A stretch of 64,000 bases of DNA, from assembly GCF_018200035.1 (NCBI RefSeq), contig NZ_CP073581.1, positions 2,724,501 through 2,788,500 on the forward strand. Direction: 5' to 3'. Below the pieces are notes generated by a model. The model made no database searches and was not told the DNA's origin. It saw only the letters and a program-made list of their open reading frames with translations. Origin of the DNA: Sulfitobacter albidus (lineage in GTDB: Bacteria; Pseudomonadota; Alphaproteobacteria; Rhodobacterales; Rhodobacteraceae). Shown one piece after another: positions 18,914-29,439 of the stretch. Every line of letters begins with the position of its first letter. Positions within the stretch are counted from its first letter, which is position 1. Made by a program: the position numbers and the translations under genes.

Positions 18914-19996
18914 TTATTTCTCTGCGTTATCAATTCCTAACGCAGAAAGTATTTCATCCGTATCCGCACCGATTGCGCGCGGTGCCCTCGGAGCAACAGG
19001 TGCCGTGCGGCTGAATCGCGGTGCCGGAGCGGCTTGCAGGACACCATCCACGCGCGCAAACGTGCCCCGCGCCGCCATGTGCGGGTGCCCCGGCGCCTCC
19101 GCAAAGGTAAGTACCGGCGCCACGCAGGCGTCGGTCCCGTCAAAGATCGCGGCCCAATCATCACGGCTGCGCGCGGCAAAGGCGCGGGCGTAGATGTCGC
19201 GACGGGCGGGCCACTGGGCAGGATCGTTCTGATCCTCCTCCGGCGGCAGCCCAGCCTTTTCCAGCAGCAGCGCGTGGAACTGCGGCTCCAGTGCGCCAAC
19301 GCTGATGTAGCCGCCGCATTTGCAGGTGTAGCAGCGGTAGAACGGCGCGCCGCCGTCGAGCCAGTTCGCACCGCGCGTCTCGCGCCACGTGCCACGCGCG
19401 CGCATCGCGTGGATCAGCCCCATCATTGCGGGCACCCCGTCGACCATGGCCGCATCCACCACCTGCCCGCGCCCCGAAACCCCGCGTTCGATCACTGCCG
19501 ACAGGATGCCCAGCAGCAAAAACATCGTGCCCCCGCCGTAATCCGCGACAAGGTTCAGCGGCGGCACGGGTGCACGGTCAGCGTCACCCATGGCATGCAG
19601 TGCGCCGGTCAGCGCAAGGTAGTTGATGTCGTGCCCGGCGGTGTGGCTCAGTGGCCCCTCCTGCCCCCAGCCGGTCATCCGGGCGTAGATCAGACTGTCG
19701 GCGCAGCTTTCGGGACCAAGCCCCAGACGCTCCATCACGCCGGGGCGGAACCCTTCGATCAGCACATCGGCAGAAGCGATGAGCGCGCGCGCGGCGACGA
19801 GCCCCTCCACCGACTTGAGATCGAGCACCACCGAGCGTTTGCCGCGCCGGTTGATATCCGTCGGATCGGCGGGGGCTGCGGCGCGGTCGACCGTGATGAC
19901 ATCGGCGCCCAAATCCGCCAGCAACTGCCCGGCCAGCGGCGCAGGGCCCAACCCCGAGAATTCGACAACCCGCAGCGACGACAGCGGCCCGCTCAT
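18914..19996 (-). CDS. CaiB/BaiF CoA-transferase family protein, AMACR-like
   Basis: The 360-residue product matches the family III CoA-transferases, closest to alpha-methylacyl-CoA racemases. [30 protein letters not shown] opens the Rossmann-like domain (split here as [20 protein letters not shown] onward). [20 protein letters not shown] and [17 protein letters not shown] follow; the latter carries the His of the racemase His/Asp pair. Members either move CoA between acids or epimerise 2-methylacyl-CoA. The start overlaps the stop of the C45 gene by ATGA, tying it to the amide/amine operon upstream. The acid it handles is unknown. Confidence 0.86.
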   Translation of the reverse strand: MSGPLSSLRVVEFSGLGPAPLAGQLLADLGADVITVDRAAAPADPTDINRRGKRSVVLDLKSVEGLVAARALIASADVLIEGFRPGVMERLGLGPESCADSLIYARMTGWGQEGPLSHTAGHDINYLALTGALHAMGDADRAPVPPLNLVADYGGGTMFLLLGILSAVIERGVSGRGQVVDAAMVDGVPAMMGLIHAMRARGTWRETRGANWLDGGAPFYRCYTCKCGGYISVGALEPQFHALLLEKAGLPPEEDQNDPAQWPARRDIYARAFAARSRDDWAAIFDGTDACVAPVLTFAEAPGHPHMAARGTFARVDGVLQAAPAPRFSRTAPVAPRAPRAIGADTDEILSALGIDNAEK

Positions 19997-20963
19997 GCCG
20001 CACCAGGCAGCGTCACCTCGCGCGCGCCCTCCTCAAAATCCTTCAGCGACAAGGGCCACGTCACGCCCGGCCAGCGCAGCTCCATCTCGCGTTTTCGCGG
20101 ACGGTAAATCGCGGTATAGAGCGTGCCGAAACCCTGATTGAACGCCGTCGAATAAAGCGGTGGTTTCAGGAAGGCGTTGATGAACTTATCCTCAGGGTCA
20201 CGGTGCAGGCGCAGACGTTGCAGCAGGAAACGCTCCCGCTCAACGGTGGCGGTGAACCGCGCGTGGCTGATCCATTCGACATCCGCCTGATGGTTCGTCG
20301 CCACGGGCGCGTGGGTGACGACCGCCTCGCGGTCGGGCGCCATCATCACGGTGAGGTAGTCGCGTTTGCGGTCCAACACCGTCACGTTATAGCTCATGTG
20401 GGTTGGCACACGGGCCAGCACCTCTGCCGCCTCGGCCGCCGTTTCGCAGATTTGCAGGACATACCGCAGGATCAGCGGCACGCCAAACCCTTCACCCACG
20501 ACGCGCCGCCCGCCGAACGTCAGCGAGATCGACAGCCCCTTGTCGTTGACCCCGTCGACCAGCCCCCACAGGCCGTCGGACGTCCCCATCACCCGCCGCC
20601 CCTGCCAGCGCGTGCGCAGCACGAGGCTGTCGAATGCGCGCGGGTCGTAGTCGTAGTTGCGCACCATCACCGGCTGCTTGCCGGCCCAGATTGCCTGACT
20701 GCATCCCGCAAGATACGGCGGTGGTGTGTAAAAGCTGAGAAAGCGCGCGGCGTGGTCGGTCCCCCCGCCAGTTCGCACAGCTGATCGTAGAGCGGCACCA
20801 TTTCCGGCATATGGGTTTTGAGCGCGCGCGCAGAGGTGGCGTAGGTGGGGCGGGACGTCTCCCCCTCCTTGAGCCACCAGGCCCGGTAATCGGGCCAGTA
20901 TTCGCGGAAAAGCCCGGCCCATTTCGGGCCGGGCGTATCCTCTGAGATTGCACGCCAGTACAT
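19993..20963 (-). pseudogene. C45 (acyl-CoA:6-APA acyltransferase-like) autoproteolytic hydrolase, frameshifted
   Basis: The gene would encode about 323 residues but needs one extra base near 20761-20766 to stay open. The N-terminal part (MYWRAISEDTPGPKW ... YDQLCELAGG) is in one frame. The catalytic part (HAARFLSFYTPPPYLAGCSQ ... RDYLTVMMAPDREAVVTH) is in another. The break is at a run of six G (minus strand) that would need seven. The Cys after LAG (codon 20701-20703) fits the N-terminal nucleophile of the C45 family, which forms or breaks amide bonds after self-cleavage. It starts 25 bases after the ATP-grasp gene stop with a GGAAAGG site. Confidence 0.78.
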
Positions 20964-20988
20964 GAGGCGCCTTTCCAAGGGTCTTGGG

Positions 20989-22446
20989 TTAGAGGATCTT
21001 GAACGCCGGATCAGCCAGTTCAGGTGCGGCCTGTGCGACCGGCAGCGGCTGACCGGAGACCTTTGACTGGATGCCGTGGATCCACTTTTTCGCGCGCTCG
21101 TTGAGCATGAAGCTTTTGGTCATCGACCGGCCCCGCGTCACGAGGATGCCGATATCCGCCCCTTCATAGCGGTAATCGCCCGGCTGCAGGATCCGCAAAA
21201 AGAACGCCTCGTTCTCGCTCTCCACCGCGCGGCGGTGATAGTCGAAACGGTCGAAGACGACCGTGCCGTCCTCCCGCATCTTGTAGATGCCGGTTTCGGG
21301 CGAATCCGAACAGATATCCACGCTGTCCTGCGTGTGCTTGATGACCATCTGGCTCCAACCGTCGATATTGGCCGGATCGGCCCAGCGCGCGTTGAGCTCA
21401 TCCACGTCGAGGTTGAATTTCTTTTTCGAGAATTCAAGCAAGTGAAACAGGAACAACGGCGCATCCGCGTGGGCAAACGCCGCGTGGTTGGTCATTGACG
21501 ACGCCCCCGTGATGCGGGGGTTCAGCTCGCCCAGCCACAGATCGCCGGTTTTCTTGTCGATCAGGAAATCGAGCTCGAAATAGCCCCGGTAGCCTTCCTT
21601 GCGCAGTTGCTCCCCGAATTTGAACGTCAGATCGCGGGCCTGCTGGCGTACCTTCGGCGGGAAGGCCGTGGAGAGGATCTCGTTCCCGCACCAGCCGCCG
21701 CGATAGGGCGTGAGTTCCTTGAACCCCACCAACTCGGTCATCAGCGGGCCGACGATGGTGCCTTCCTTGGTGGCACAAGCCTCGATCGCAGCACCGCGGC
21801 AGTTGATCCGCTTCATGATCTTGATCTCGCCCTCACCGATGATCTCGGATTCGTGGCGGCGGAAGTCAGCCTCGTTCTTGATGAAGAACGTGGTGTGCCC
21901 GCTGTCGCCAAAGGCCGATTGCAGCACCAGATCGTGACCGATGCCCGCCTTCTCGCAGGTCTCGCGCAGGTTCTCGTAGGAGGTCACCTCGGCCAGCGTG
22001 TTGGGCACAGACGGCACGCCGGCCTTGTTGCCGATGCGCACGGTTTCGATCTTGTTGTCCATGCTCGTGCGCAGCTTGGCCTTGGGGAACCAGACCTCGC
22101 CGCCCAGCTCTTTCGCCAGACGCTCGGTCTCTTCGTCGAACATCAGGAACACGAACTTGGGCTTGCCACCGCGCTTTTTGATGAAATCGACGACTTCCTT
22201 GTGCTGCAACAGGTAGTTGTTGATGTCCTCGATGGACTGGAACTCAGCGTGCGGCGCCTCGGACGGGCAGAACACATTGGGGTGCTTGCCGCCATAGGTG
22301 TCGATGTAGCAGATGTATTTGAAGTTCTTCACCCATTCGTCGATGCCGAGCAGGTTGAAGTTGGTCGCCGATACAAAATACACGGGCTCTTCGTTGCGGT
22401 GAAAGAACCGGCGGATTTCGGAAATGTTGCGTAGAACGGTGGCCAT
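20989..22446 (-). CDS. ATP-grasp ligase (biotin-carboxylase-like), substrate unknown
   Basis: The 485-residue cytosolic product has an N-terminal pre-ATP-grasp domain (VYFVSATNFNLLGIDEWV) and a central ATP-grasp fold. LVLQSAFGDSGHTTFFIKNE (about residue 170) is followed by KIMKRINCRGAAIEACATKE and the metal site ELDFLIDKKTGDLWLGELNP-RITGAS. Such enzymes activate a carboxylate as acyl phosphate and join it to an amine or thiol. It has no biotin-carrier domain and no partner carboxyltransferase, so a true biotin carboxylase role is unlikely. Its position between an amino acid decarboxylase and a C45 amidase suggests amide or peptide bond synthesis, which is inference. Confidence 0.85.
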   Translation of the reverse strand: MATVLRNISEIRRFFHRNEEPVYFVSATNFNLLGIDEWVKNFKYICYIDTYGGKHPNVFCPSEAPHAEFQSIEDINNYLLQHKEVVDFIKKRGGKPKFVFLMFDEETERLAKELGGEVWFPKAKLRTSMDNKIETVRIGNKAGVPSVPNTLAEVTSYENLRETCEKAGIGHDLVLQSAFGDSGHTTFFIKNEADFRRHESEIIGEGEIKIMKRINCRGAAIEACATKEGTIVGPLMTELVGFKELTPYRGGWCGNEILSTAFPPKVRQQARDLTFKFGEQLRKEGYRGYFELDFLIDKKTGDLWLGELNPRITGASSMTNHAAFAHADAPLFLFHLLEFSKKKFNLDVDELNARWADPANIDGWSQMVIKHTQDSVDICSDSPETGIYKMREDGTVVFDRFDYHRRAVESENEAFFLRILQPGDYRYEGADIGILVTRGRSMTKSFMLNERAKKWIHGIQSKVSGQPLPVAQAAPELADPAFKIL

Positions 22447-22490
22447 ATTGGTGGTCTCCTCGTCAGTATTCGTGGGCTTTTCAACGCCCG

Positions 22491-25222
22491 TTATTCGGCG
22501 GCCTTCAGGGCGGGTTTCGCCCCTTCCAGCGCCTCTTGGGTAAATACCCTCAGGCCCAGATCGGGCCGGTAACCATGGATCTCGCTCACATCAAGCGCGC
22601 GCATGAAGCTGAGGATTTCCTTGCTGATGACCTGTCCGGGCACCAGGATCGGAAAGCCGGGTGGGTAGGGGATGATGAACCCCGCCGACACGACCTCGTC
22701 GCCACGCTCCATCGCCTCTTTCAGCGAGCCGTCCAGTTCGAGATAGTCGCAGTTGTCATCGTCATAGGCGAGGAAGAACGCCTTGCGGATATCCCCTCGC
22801 GGCTGTTGCCCGAAGACAGGAACGCCCGGTGGAAGCGGCTGAAATCAGGCAGCGGCGGGCAGTCTTCCATCAGGTTCTTGACCCGACGGTCGAACGCCAG
22901 CTTTTCCATGCCCGACGCATCATCGTTCAGCTCATCAAGGGATTTGGCGATCTCGACCAGAACCTCAATCAGGTAGGCGACCGAAGAGCGCGTCGTGCCG
23001 ATGTTGGTCATGAACAGGACGGTATTGCGCGAGGTTTTGTTGATCTGGATGCCGTATTTATCCATCAACACCTTGTTCTTGAACGTATCCCCGTCCCAGC
23101 CCGTGCCGCCGACCTGAAGGGTCACGCGGCTTGCATCTAGCACGAATTCGTCCCGCTCCCAGCAATCCCAAAGATCGGTCCAGCCCTGTTCGGTGTCGTA
23201 ATAGCTGGTGACGCCGCTTTCGCGGTGCTCTTCGGGGATCATATCGCCGGCGGTCAGAACCTTGAAATACTTGTCCAGCAGCGGGTGATCGGAAATCGCG
23301 CGTCGCATCGACATCGCGGCCTCGATCTGGCGCTGCACGAATTCAAAGCCTTCCAGCTCGACCTGACGGCGACCCACGTCGAGCGACGCGATGATCTGGT
23401 AGTTCGGCGAGGTCGAGGTGTGGGTCATGTAGGCTTCGTGGAACGATTGCTCCACCTCGCCGCGGAAGTCCTGATCGTGCACGTGGATCATGCTGCCCTG
23501 ACGCAGGGAGGTCAGCGTCTTGTGCGTGGATTGCGTGGAATAGACCCGCACGCGCGCTTCGGGCGGCGGGATCAGGCGGGTGTTGAGCAGTTTTTGCGTA
23601 TCCGCGCCTTCCAGCTCGGCCTGTTGCGCCTCATAGGCGGCGCGGTGTTTGTCGCTGCGGAATTTGGCGCGCAGGGTGTTGGCCGCATCCATTGCCGTGC
23701 GCTGACGGTAGGTCGGGTTGAACCGGCCAAAGGCGAACCACGCCTCGTCCCACAGGAAGATCAGATCGGGCTTGATCGCCAGACATTCCTCCATCACGCG
23801 TTTGACGTTGTAGACCAACCCGTCAAAGGTGCAATTGGTCAGCAGCAACATGCGCACGCGGTCCAGCTTGCCCTGTTCCTTGAGCTCGAGCAGGCGGTGT
23901 TTCATCTCGTGCAGGGGCACGGCGCCGTACATCGAGTATTTGCTCAGCGGATAGCTGTCGAGATAGCTGACCTGCGCGCCCGCCAGCACCATGCCGTAGT
24001 GGTGCGATTTGTGGCAATCGCGGTCGACCAGCACGATGTCACCGGGTTTGATCAGCGCCTGCACGACGATCTTGTTGCAGGTCGAAGTCCCATTGGTGGC
24101 AAAGAACGTCTGCTTGGCCCCAAAGGCCCGCGCGGCCAGCTCCTGCGCTTCCTTGATGGGACCATGCGGCTCCAGCAGGCTGTCGAGGCCGCCGGAGGTG
24201 GCGGAGGTTTCGGCAAGGAAGATATTGGGGCCATAGAACGCGCCCATGTCCTGAATCCAGTGGCTGCGGGTGATGGATTTCCCGCGGCTGATGGGCATGG
24301 CGTGGAACACGCCGGTGGGCTGTTTTGAGTATTCGACCAAGGCGGTGAAGAAGGGCGATTTGTTGCGCGCCTGAACGCCCCGCAGGATGTTCAGGTGCAG
24401 CTCCATGAAATCTTCGGAATTGTAGAAGACCCGGCGGCAGATCCCAAGATCAAGGCCCGCGATCTCTTCGACCGAGCGCTCCGTCACAAGATAGGCGTCA
24501 AGCTCTGGCCGGACCTTGGCGATCATGCGGCACAGCTCTGGCCCGTAGTTTTCGGGGCTGATCGCGTCGATCTCTTCGCGTCCCCCCGCGCGGGCGAGAT
24601 AGCGCGTCAGGATTTCCTCGACCATTTCGGATTCGAGCGTCAGCCCCGGACGCACCACGATTGCCTGAATGTTGTGGTTGAACAGCACCGCGATCAACGC
24701 GTCCTCGATCGACGGAACAACCACAGCCTCATAGATGAACGGATCTTCGGGGCGGCGCATCGAGGTGACGTTTTGTTTGAGCCAGCGTTCCTGATGCTCG
24801 TTTACGCTGTCGACGATCAGCACCTCGAAATAGGGCTTGGACAGCGCGCGCATCTCGGGGCTGTGGTGGGCCTCGTCGTCGTGCTCTTCGTCGTCGACGC
24901 TATCCCGCTCCAGCGGGATCGAACGGCGGCGATAGGCACCCGTCGTCAGCGCCCGCGTGACACGGTTCACGGCAAAGCTCAGATCGTCCAGCTTGCCCAG
25001 ATCGAAATGGCGCCGCATCTGGTTGAAGGCGTGCATGCCGGGGAAGGCCCAATAGGGCTCCATCATGGCGAGCGCGTCAAACAGATCGGTTATGCCCTGT
25101 TTCAGCTGCGCCGCCTCGCCGGCGCTGGGGCTGCGCAAGAGCGCGCTGCAGGCTTCGCGCAGCGCGCTCCAGCGGTCAGACCGCAATTGAATCGCAGAGG
25201 AGTAGTCTTTCATCGAGTGCAT
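22491..25222 (-). pseudogene. Large Orn/Lys/Arg decarboxylase, frameshifted near the C-terminus
   Basis: Corrected by one base the product is about 910 residues, longer than the usual 710-760, with roughly 150 extra residues at the N-terminus. The PLP domain shows FFATNGTSTCNKIVVQALI, LTNCTFDGLVYNVKRVM, LWDEAWFAFGRFNP and the Schiff-base lysine in STQSTHKTLTSLRQGSM (Lys568). The reading frame breaks at about 22809-22815 (a GGG on the minus strand that would need a fourth G). The C-terminal domain continues in another frame (AFFLAYDDDNCDYLELDGS, VSAGFIIPYPPGFPILVPGQ) to 22491. It would decarboxylate a basic amino acid to a polyamine. The start has GGAG eight bases upstream. Confidence 0.85.
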
Positions 25223-25292
25223 CGGTCGTTCTCCGCATGAAGCGGCAGCCTGACCGATGCGCTGGCGCGGGCAACCGCCCGCACGCGCCGGT

Positions 25293-26414
25293 TCAGCCGC
25301 CGGAGGTCTCTTTGGGCGTCGTGCCGGTCAGAACACCGGGTTTGACGGGTGGGTTGGGCATGCCCGCTGTGGGTGCCCCTGTTGGTGTCGGCTCGGTCGG
25401 GGGCGTTGCGGTGCCCGCGGATGGGTTTGGAAGCGGCTCTACCGGGAAGGCAGGCGGCACCTTGTGGGGAAAGCCCGGCAGGCTGTCCTGGCCGGGGAAA
25501 TCGGGCGTCACCGGCACCCGCATCGCGGGCGTATCGGTGGACAGACCGGCGGTCGTCCCCTGCTGCGGAATCGCAAGCGGACCCAGCGTGTTGAGGTAGG
25601 CATCGGTGCCGCTGGCACGGTCGTAGACGCTGAAATCGGTGGAGCGGTCGCGGAAGCTCTTGAGCACCTGGCCCAGCCCCTTCATGCCCGTCTCGCGCTG
25701 ACGGCGTACCAGATCAAGGTCGACCTCGATCGGGAACATGTCCTCCTGCCCCGCCGATTGGTGCAGCACCATCGAGGTCGGATCGACGACGCAGGATTTG
25801 CCCACACCGCCAGCACCCAGCCCGTTCACGTCAATGACGTAGCACTGGAATTGCGCCGCCGTGGCGCGCGCGATAGCAAGCTCCGCGTCGCGGTCGGTCG
25901 TGCCGGTCAGCACCGGGTGCAACAGCACCTCGACGCCCTGCGACGTCAGCTGGCGCGTGGTTTCGGGGAACCACATGTCATAGCAGATCGACAGGCCGAA
26001 ACGGCCAACCTCCGGCACGTCGAACACGCAGAAATCAGTGCCCGCCGCGATCCCGCTCTCGTAGGGGCGGAACGGAAACATCTTGGCGTAGCGGCGGATG
26101 ATCTCCCCCTCGGGGTTGATCACGACGGAGGTGTTGTAGATCCGCCCGTCTTCCGGGTCGGTGATGAACATCGAGCCGGGGATCAGCCACACGCGATGCT
26201 TGGCCGCCGCGGCCTGAAACTGCTCAAGCGCCTCATTTTGCGGAGGCAGCGAATAGCGGTCGAGCGGACCGAACGGCGCCAGTTCCGAGAACAGCACCAT
26301 CTGCGTCCAGGGAAAGCGGGCCATCAGGATATCGAGGCGCTGGATCATGCCATCGACGTTGGGTTGCAGTGCGTTGACGTACATCTGTACGCCCGCAATT
26401 GCGAAGGGGGTCAT
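25293..26414 (-). CDS. Carbon-nitrogen hydrolase (nitrilase superfamily) with proline-rich tail
   Basis: The 373-residue product carries the full Glu-Lys-Cys triad: Glu in MVLFSELAPFG (about residue 43), Lys in IRRYAKMFPFRPYE (about 111) and Cys144 in GLSICYDMWFPE. Family members hydrolyse amides, N-carbamoyl amines or nitriles. The nitrilase fold ends near residue 300. The last 65 or so residues are Pro/Thr/Gly-rich and probably unstructured, which is unusual. It sits 70 bases upstream of the decarboxylase gene. N-carbamoylputrescine amidohydrolase is one family member linked to arginine decarboxylation, but no agmatine deiminase gene is near, so the substrate stays open. Confidence 0.88.
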   Translation of the reverse strand: MTPFAIAGVQMYVNALQPNVDGMIQRLDILMARFPWTQMVLFSELAPFGPLDRYSLPPQNEALEQFQAAAAKHRVWLIPGSMFITDPEDGRIYNTSVVINPEGEIIRRYAKMFPFRPYESGIAAGTDFCVFDVPEVGRFGLSICYDMWFPETTRQLTSQGVEVLLHPVLTGTTDRDAELAIARATAAQFQCYVIDVNGLGAGGVGKSCVVDPTSMVLHQSAGQEDMFPIEVDLDLVRRQRETGMKGLGQVLKSFRDRSTDFSVYDRASGTDAYLNTLGPLAIPQQGTTAGLSTDTPAMRVPVTPDFPGQDSLPGFPHKVPPAFPVEPLPNPSAGTATPPTEPTPTGAPTAGMPNPPVKPGVLTGTTPKETSGG

Positions 26415-26546
26415 TGCTCATCACTCCGTGGATTTGTTGACGGGCCGCGCCCGTTTGATCCATCCCATACGCCCTTTATCGGGGCGATGGAACCGGTCAA
26501 GCGAGGCTTTGCCGTAACGGAGTATGCCATGGCTGCGCGGGCGATC

Positions 26547-29306
26547 TTACGCTGCCGCCTCACGGCGGGGCGCGCGCGCGTTACGCCCGCGTTGCAACAT
26601 CACGACGCCCGCCAATAGCAGCAGTGCGGGAATGAACATCAGGTATTTGCTGGGCTGCGGTTGCGGCTTGAGCACGCGCAGCACTTCCTGATCCCAATCC
26701 AGCCCCGCGTCCGCAGCAGGAGAGCCAAAGGCGACGTCGTCGATGATCATCCGGTCACCCTCCTGACGGAAGGCAAGGCCCGCATTCTCGAGCCTCTCTT
26801 CACCCGTCGCCCCTTCGACCATATCGACAAGCGCCACGAATTCGATCGGATCACCAAAGCTGTCCTGCCCCGACACCCGCACGCGCAGGTATTCCCCCAC
26901 CGGCGTATCGGCGGCGGCCTGTGCGATCTCGGTCGGCTCCGCTTCGGTATAGGGCGGGGCGACCATGTCCATCCAGAAGCCCGGACGGAAGAGCGTAAAG
27001 GCGATGAGCAACAGCGCAATCGTCTCGTAAAAGCGGTTTTTGGCAAGGAACCAACCCTGCGTGGCCGCCGCGAACAAAAGCATCGCGATGGTCGCGACAA
27101 TGAAGACGAATATGCCCTGCGCCCAGGTGACATCGATCAACAACAGCTCGGTGTTGAAGATGAAGAGGAACGGCAGCGCCGCGGTGCGCAGGCTGTAGAA
27201 GAACGCGACAAAGCCGGTCTTGATCGGATCACCCCCCGACACGGCGGCGGCGGCAAAGCTTGCCAGCCCCACGGGCGGGGTCACGTCCGCCATGATGCCG
27301 AAGTAGAACACGAACAGGTGCACAGCGATCAGCGGCACAATGAGCCCGTTCTGCTGGCCCAGCGTCACGATCACCGGCGCCAGCAGCGCAGAGACCACGA
27401 TGTAGTTTGCCGTTGTCGGCAGACCCATCCCGAGGATCAGCGACAGCACCGCCGTTAGCGCCAGCATGGCAAGGATATAGCCGCCCGAAAGCGCCTCGAC
27501 CACATCGGCAAGGGCCGCGCCCACGCCCGTCTGGCTGACGGCGCCCACGATGATCCCGGCGGTCGCGGTGGCGATGCCGATACCGATCATGTTGCGCGCG
27601 CCGGTCACCAGACCGTCGATCAGATCCAGAAAGCCGTTCTTGACGTCCGCGGCGAACTGGCTTTCGCCGCGGAACATCGCCATGAGCGGCCGCTGCGTGA
27701 GCAGGATGAACACCATGTAGCAGGTTGCCCAGAAGGCCGAGAGGCCCGGCGACAGGCGGTCCACCATCAGCGCCCAGACCAGCACTACGACCGGCAGGAT
27801 GTAGTAGAGACCCGAGCGGATCGTTGGCCCCGGCATCGGCAGTTTCGTCACCGGCGCATCGGGATCATCCAGCTTCAGCGGTGCCTCTTTCGACGCGACG
27901 CGCAACAGCAGCACATAGACCAGCGTGAGGAAGGCGAAGATGATGTAGCCCGCCGTTTCGGGGAAGGCGGGGCGAATCCAGCCCATGCCGTAGTAGACGG
28001 CAAAGCTGAGCCCGCAGACAACGGCGATGGTGAATGCGAGGCTCATGAGCCACGCGACCCAGGGTTTGGGCTCTACCGGGCGGGGCAGGCCTTCCATCCC
28101 GGCTTTCAGCGCTTCGAGGTGCACGATGTAGACCAGCGCGATGTAGGAGATGACGGCCGGCAGGAACGCGTGTTTGACCACGTCGAAATAGGCGATGCCC
28201 ACGTATTCCACCATCAGGAACGCCGCAGCGCCCATGACCGGCGGCATGATCTGCCCGTTGACGGAGGAGGCGACTTCGACCGCGCCGGCCTTTTCCGAGC
28301 TGAAGCCCACCTTTTTCATCAGCGGAATGGTGAAGGTGCCCGTCGTCACCACATTGGCGATCGAGGAGCCGGAGATCAGGCCTGTCATGGCAGAGGACAC
28401 AACGGCAGCCTTCGCAGGCCCGCCTTTCATGTGACCCATAAGGCTGAACGCCACCTGAATGAAATAATTGCCCGCCCCGGCCCGGTCGAGCAGCGAGCCG
28501 AACAGCACAAACAGGAACACAAACGAGGTCGAGACACCCAGCGCGATGCCAAAGACGCCTTCGGTGGTGATCCACTGGTGGTTCACGATCTCGGACAGGG
28601 AATTGCCCTTATGCGCGATCATCGACGGCATCTGCGGGCCAAGCACGGTATAGAGCAGGAACACGCTCGCCACGATCATCAACGCGGGGCCAAGCGCGCG
28701 GCGCGTGGCCTCAAGCAGGATCATCAGGCCGATAACGGCGACGACAAAATCCTGCGTGATCGGCGCGCCCACACGGCCCGAGATGTCGCGGTAGAACATG
28801 AACAGATATAGCGCCGCAGCGGCGCCCGCGATGGCCAAAAGCCACTCCCACACGGGGATCGACGTTTTGGGCGAACCCAAAACAACGGTTGCGGCGACAA
28901 AGATCGCGGGCAGCGGGATCCACCACGTGGCCACGCCCTCTTTGGCCGCGACCATGAACAGCGCCGCAAGCGCAAGCGGGACGACAATGCCCAGCACCGT
29001 CTGGAATTTCGTGCGGGCGGCGGGAAAGACGAGGATGCCGAGGAAAACCGCAAATCCAAGGTGGATGGAGCGGGCCAGCGTGTCGTTGAAAAGACCGAAG
29101 GGTGACGCGATATAAAGTTGGAACAAGGACCACGCCAGCGCGGTCAGCATGAGCAGGATCCCGACGGACCCTCCTACGGACCGTCCACCGGTATCAGAGG
29201 AGGCGACCAGTTCATCAAGCTCGCTCTGGCTCAGACCACCGCGGTCGCCCGTGGCTTCCGTCTCGACCCGCGCAGCTTGCTGCTGATACTTTTCGTTGTC
29301 CGTCAT
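26547..29306 (-). CDS. TRAP transporter fused permease (TAXI type) with DUF3394 C-terminus
   Basis: The 919-residue inner-membrane protein fuses the small (4 TM) and large (12 TM) TRAP permease subunits. Typical motifs are SMTGLISGSSIANVVTTGTF, MPPVMGAAAFLMVEYVGIAY and SLILGMGLPTTANYIVVSAL. After the last permease helix (about residue 780) is a soluble segment containing IIDDVAFGSPAADAGLDWDQ, resembling the PDZ-like DUF3394 domain, and one final helix. It would import an organic acid with the binding protein encoded upstream, driven by an ion gradient. It is 132 bases upstream of the nitrilase-like gene. Confidence 0.93.
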   Translation of the reverse strand: MTDNEKYQQQAARVETEATGDRGGLSQSELDELVASSDTGGRSVGGSVGILLMLTALAWSLFQLYIASPFGLFNDTLARSIHLGFAVFLGILVFPAARTKFQTVLGIVVPLALAALFMVAAKEGVATWWIPLPAIFVAATVVLGSPKTSIPVWEWLLAIAGAAAALYLFMFYRDISGRVGAPITQDFVVAVIGLMILLEATRRALGPALMIVASVFLLYTVLGPQMPSMIAHKGNSLSEIVNHQWITTEGVFGIALGVSTSFVFLFVLFGSLLDRAGAGNYFIQVAFSLMGHMKGGPAKAAVVSSAMTGLISGSSIANVVTTGTFTIPLMKKVGFSSEKAGAVEVASSVNGQIMPPVMGAAAFLMVEYVGIAYFDVVKHAFLPAVISYIALVYIVHLEALKAGMEGLPRPVEPKPWVAWLMSLAFTIAVVCGLSFAVYYGMGWIRPAFPETAGYIIFAFLTLVYVLLLRVASKEAPLKLDDPDAPVTKLPMPGPTIRSGLYYILPVVVLVWALMVDRLSPGLSAFWATCYMVFILLTQRPLMAMFRGESQFAADVKNGFLDLIDGLVTGARNMIGIGIATATAGIIVGAVSQTGVGAALADVVEALSGGYILAMLALTAVLSLILGMGLPTTANYIVVSALLAPVIVTLGQQNGLIVPLIAVHLFVFYFGIMADVTPPVGLASFAAAAVSGGDPIKTGFVAFFYSLRTAALPFLFIFNTELLLIDVTWAQGIFVFIVATIAMLLFAAATQGWFLAKNRFYETIALLLIAFTLFRPGFWMDMVAPPYTEAEPTEIAQAAADTPVGEYLRVRVSGQDSFGDPIEFVALVDMVEGATGEERLENAGLAFRQEGDRMIIDDVAFGSPAADAGLDWDQEVLRVLKPQPQPSKYLMFIPALLLLAGVVMLQRGRNARAPRREAAA

Positions 29307-29439
29307 CGCAATGTCCCCCGTTGCGCAGCGCCCGCTTTTTGTGGTGCAGGCTGCTGAACGTGCCGCTTTGTGCGGTCACGTGGTCCGTGGGCGACCTATT
29401 CGGGGCCGCCCACGGGCGTTTTGCGGAAAGCCGGTCGGC

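Noticed and set aside
20989..22446. Biotin carboxylase subunit of an acyl-CoA carboxylase
   Set aside because: There is no biotin carrier domain or carboxyltransferase gene in the operon, and the N-terminal domain does not match the usual subunit.
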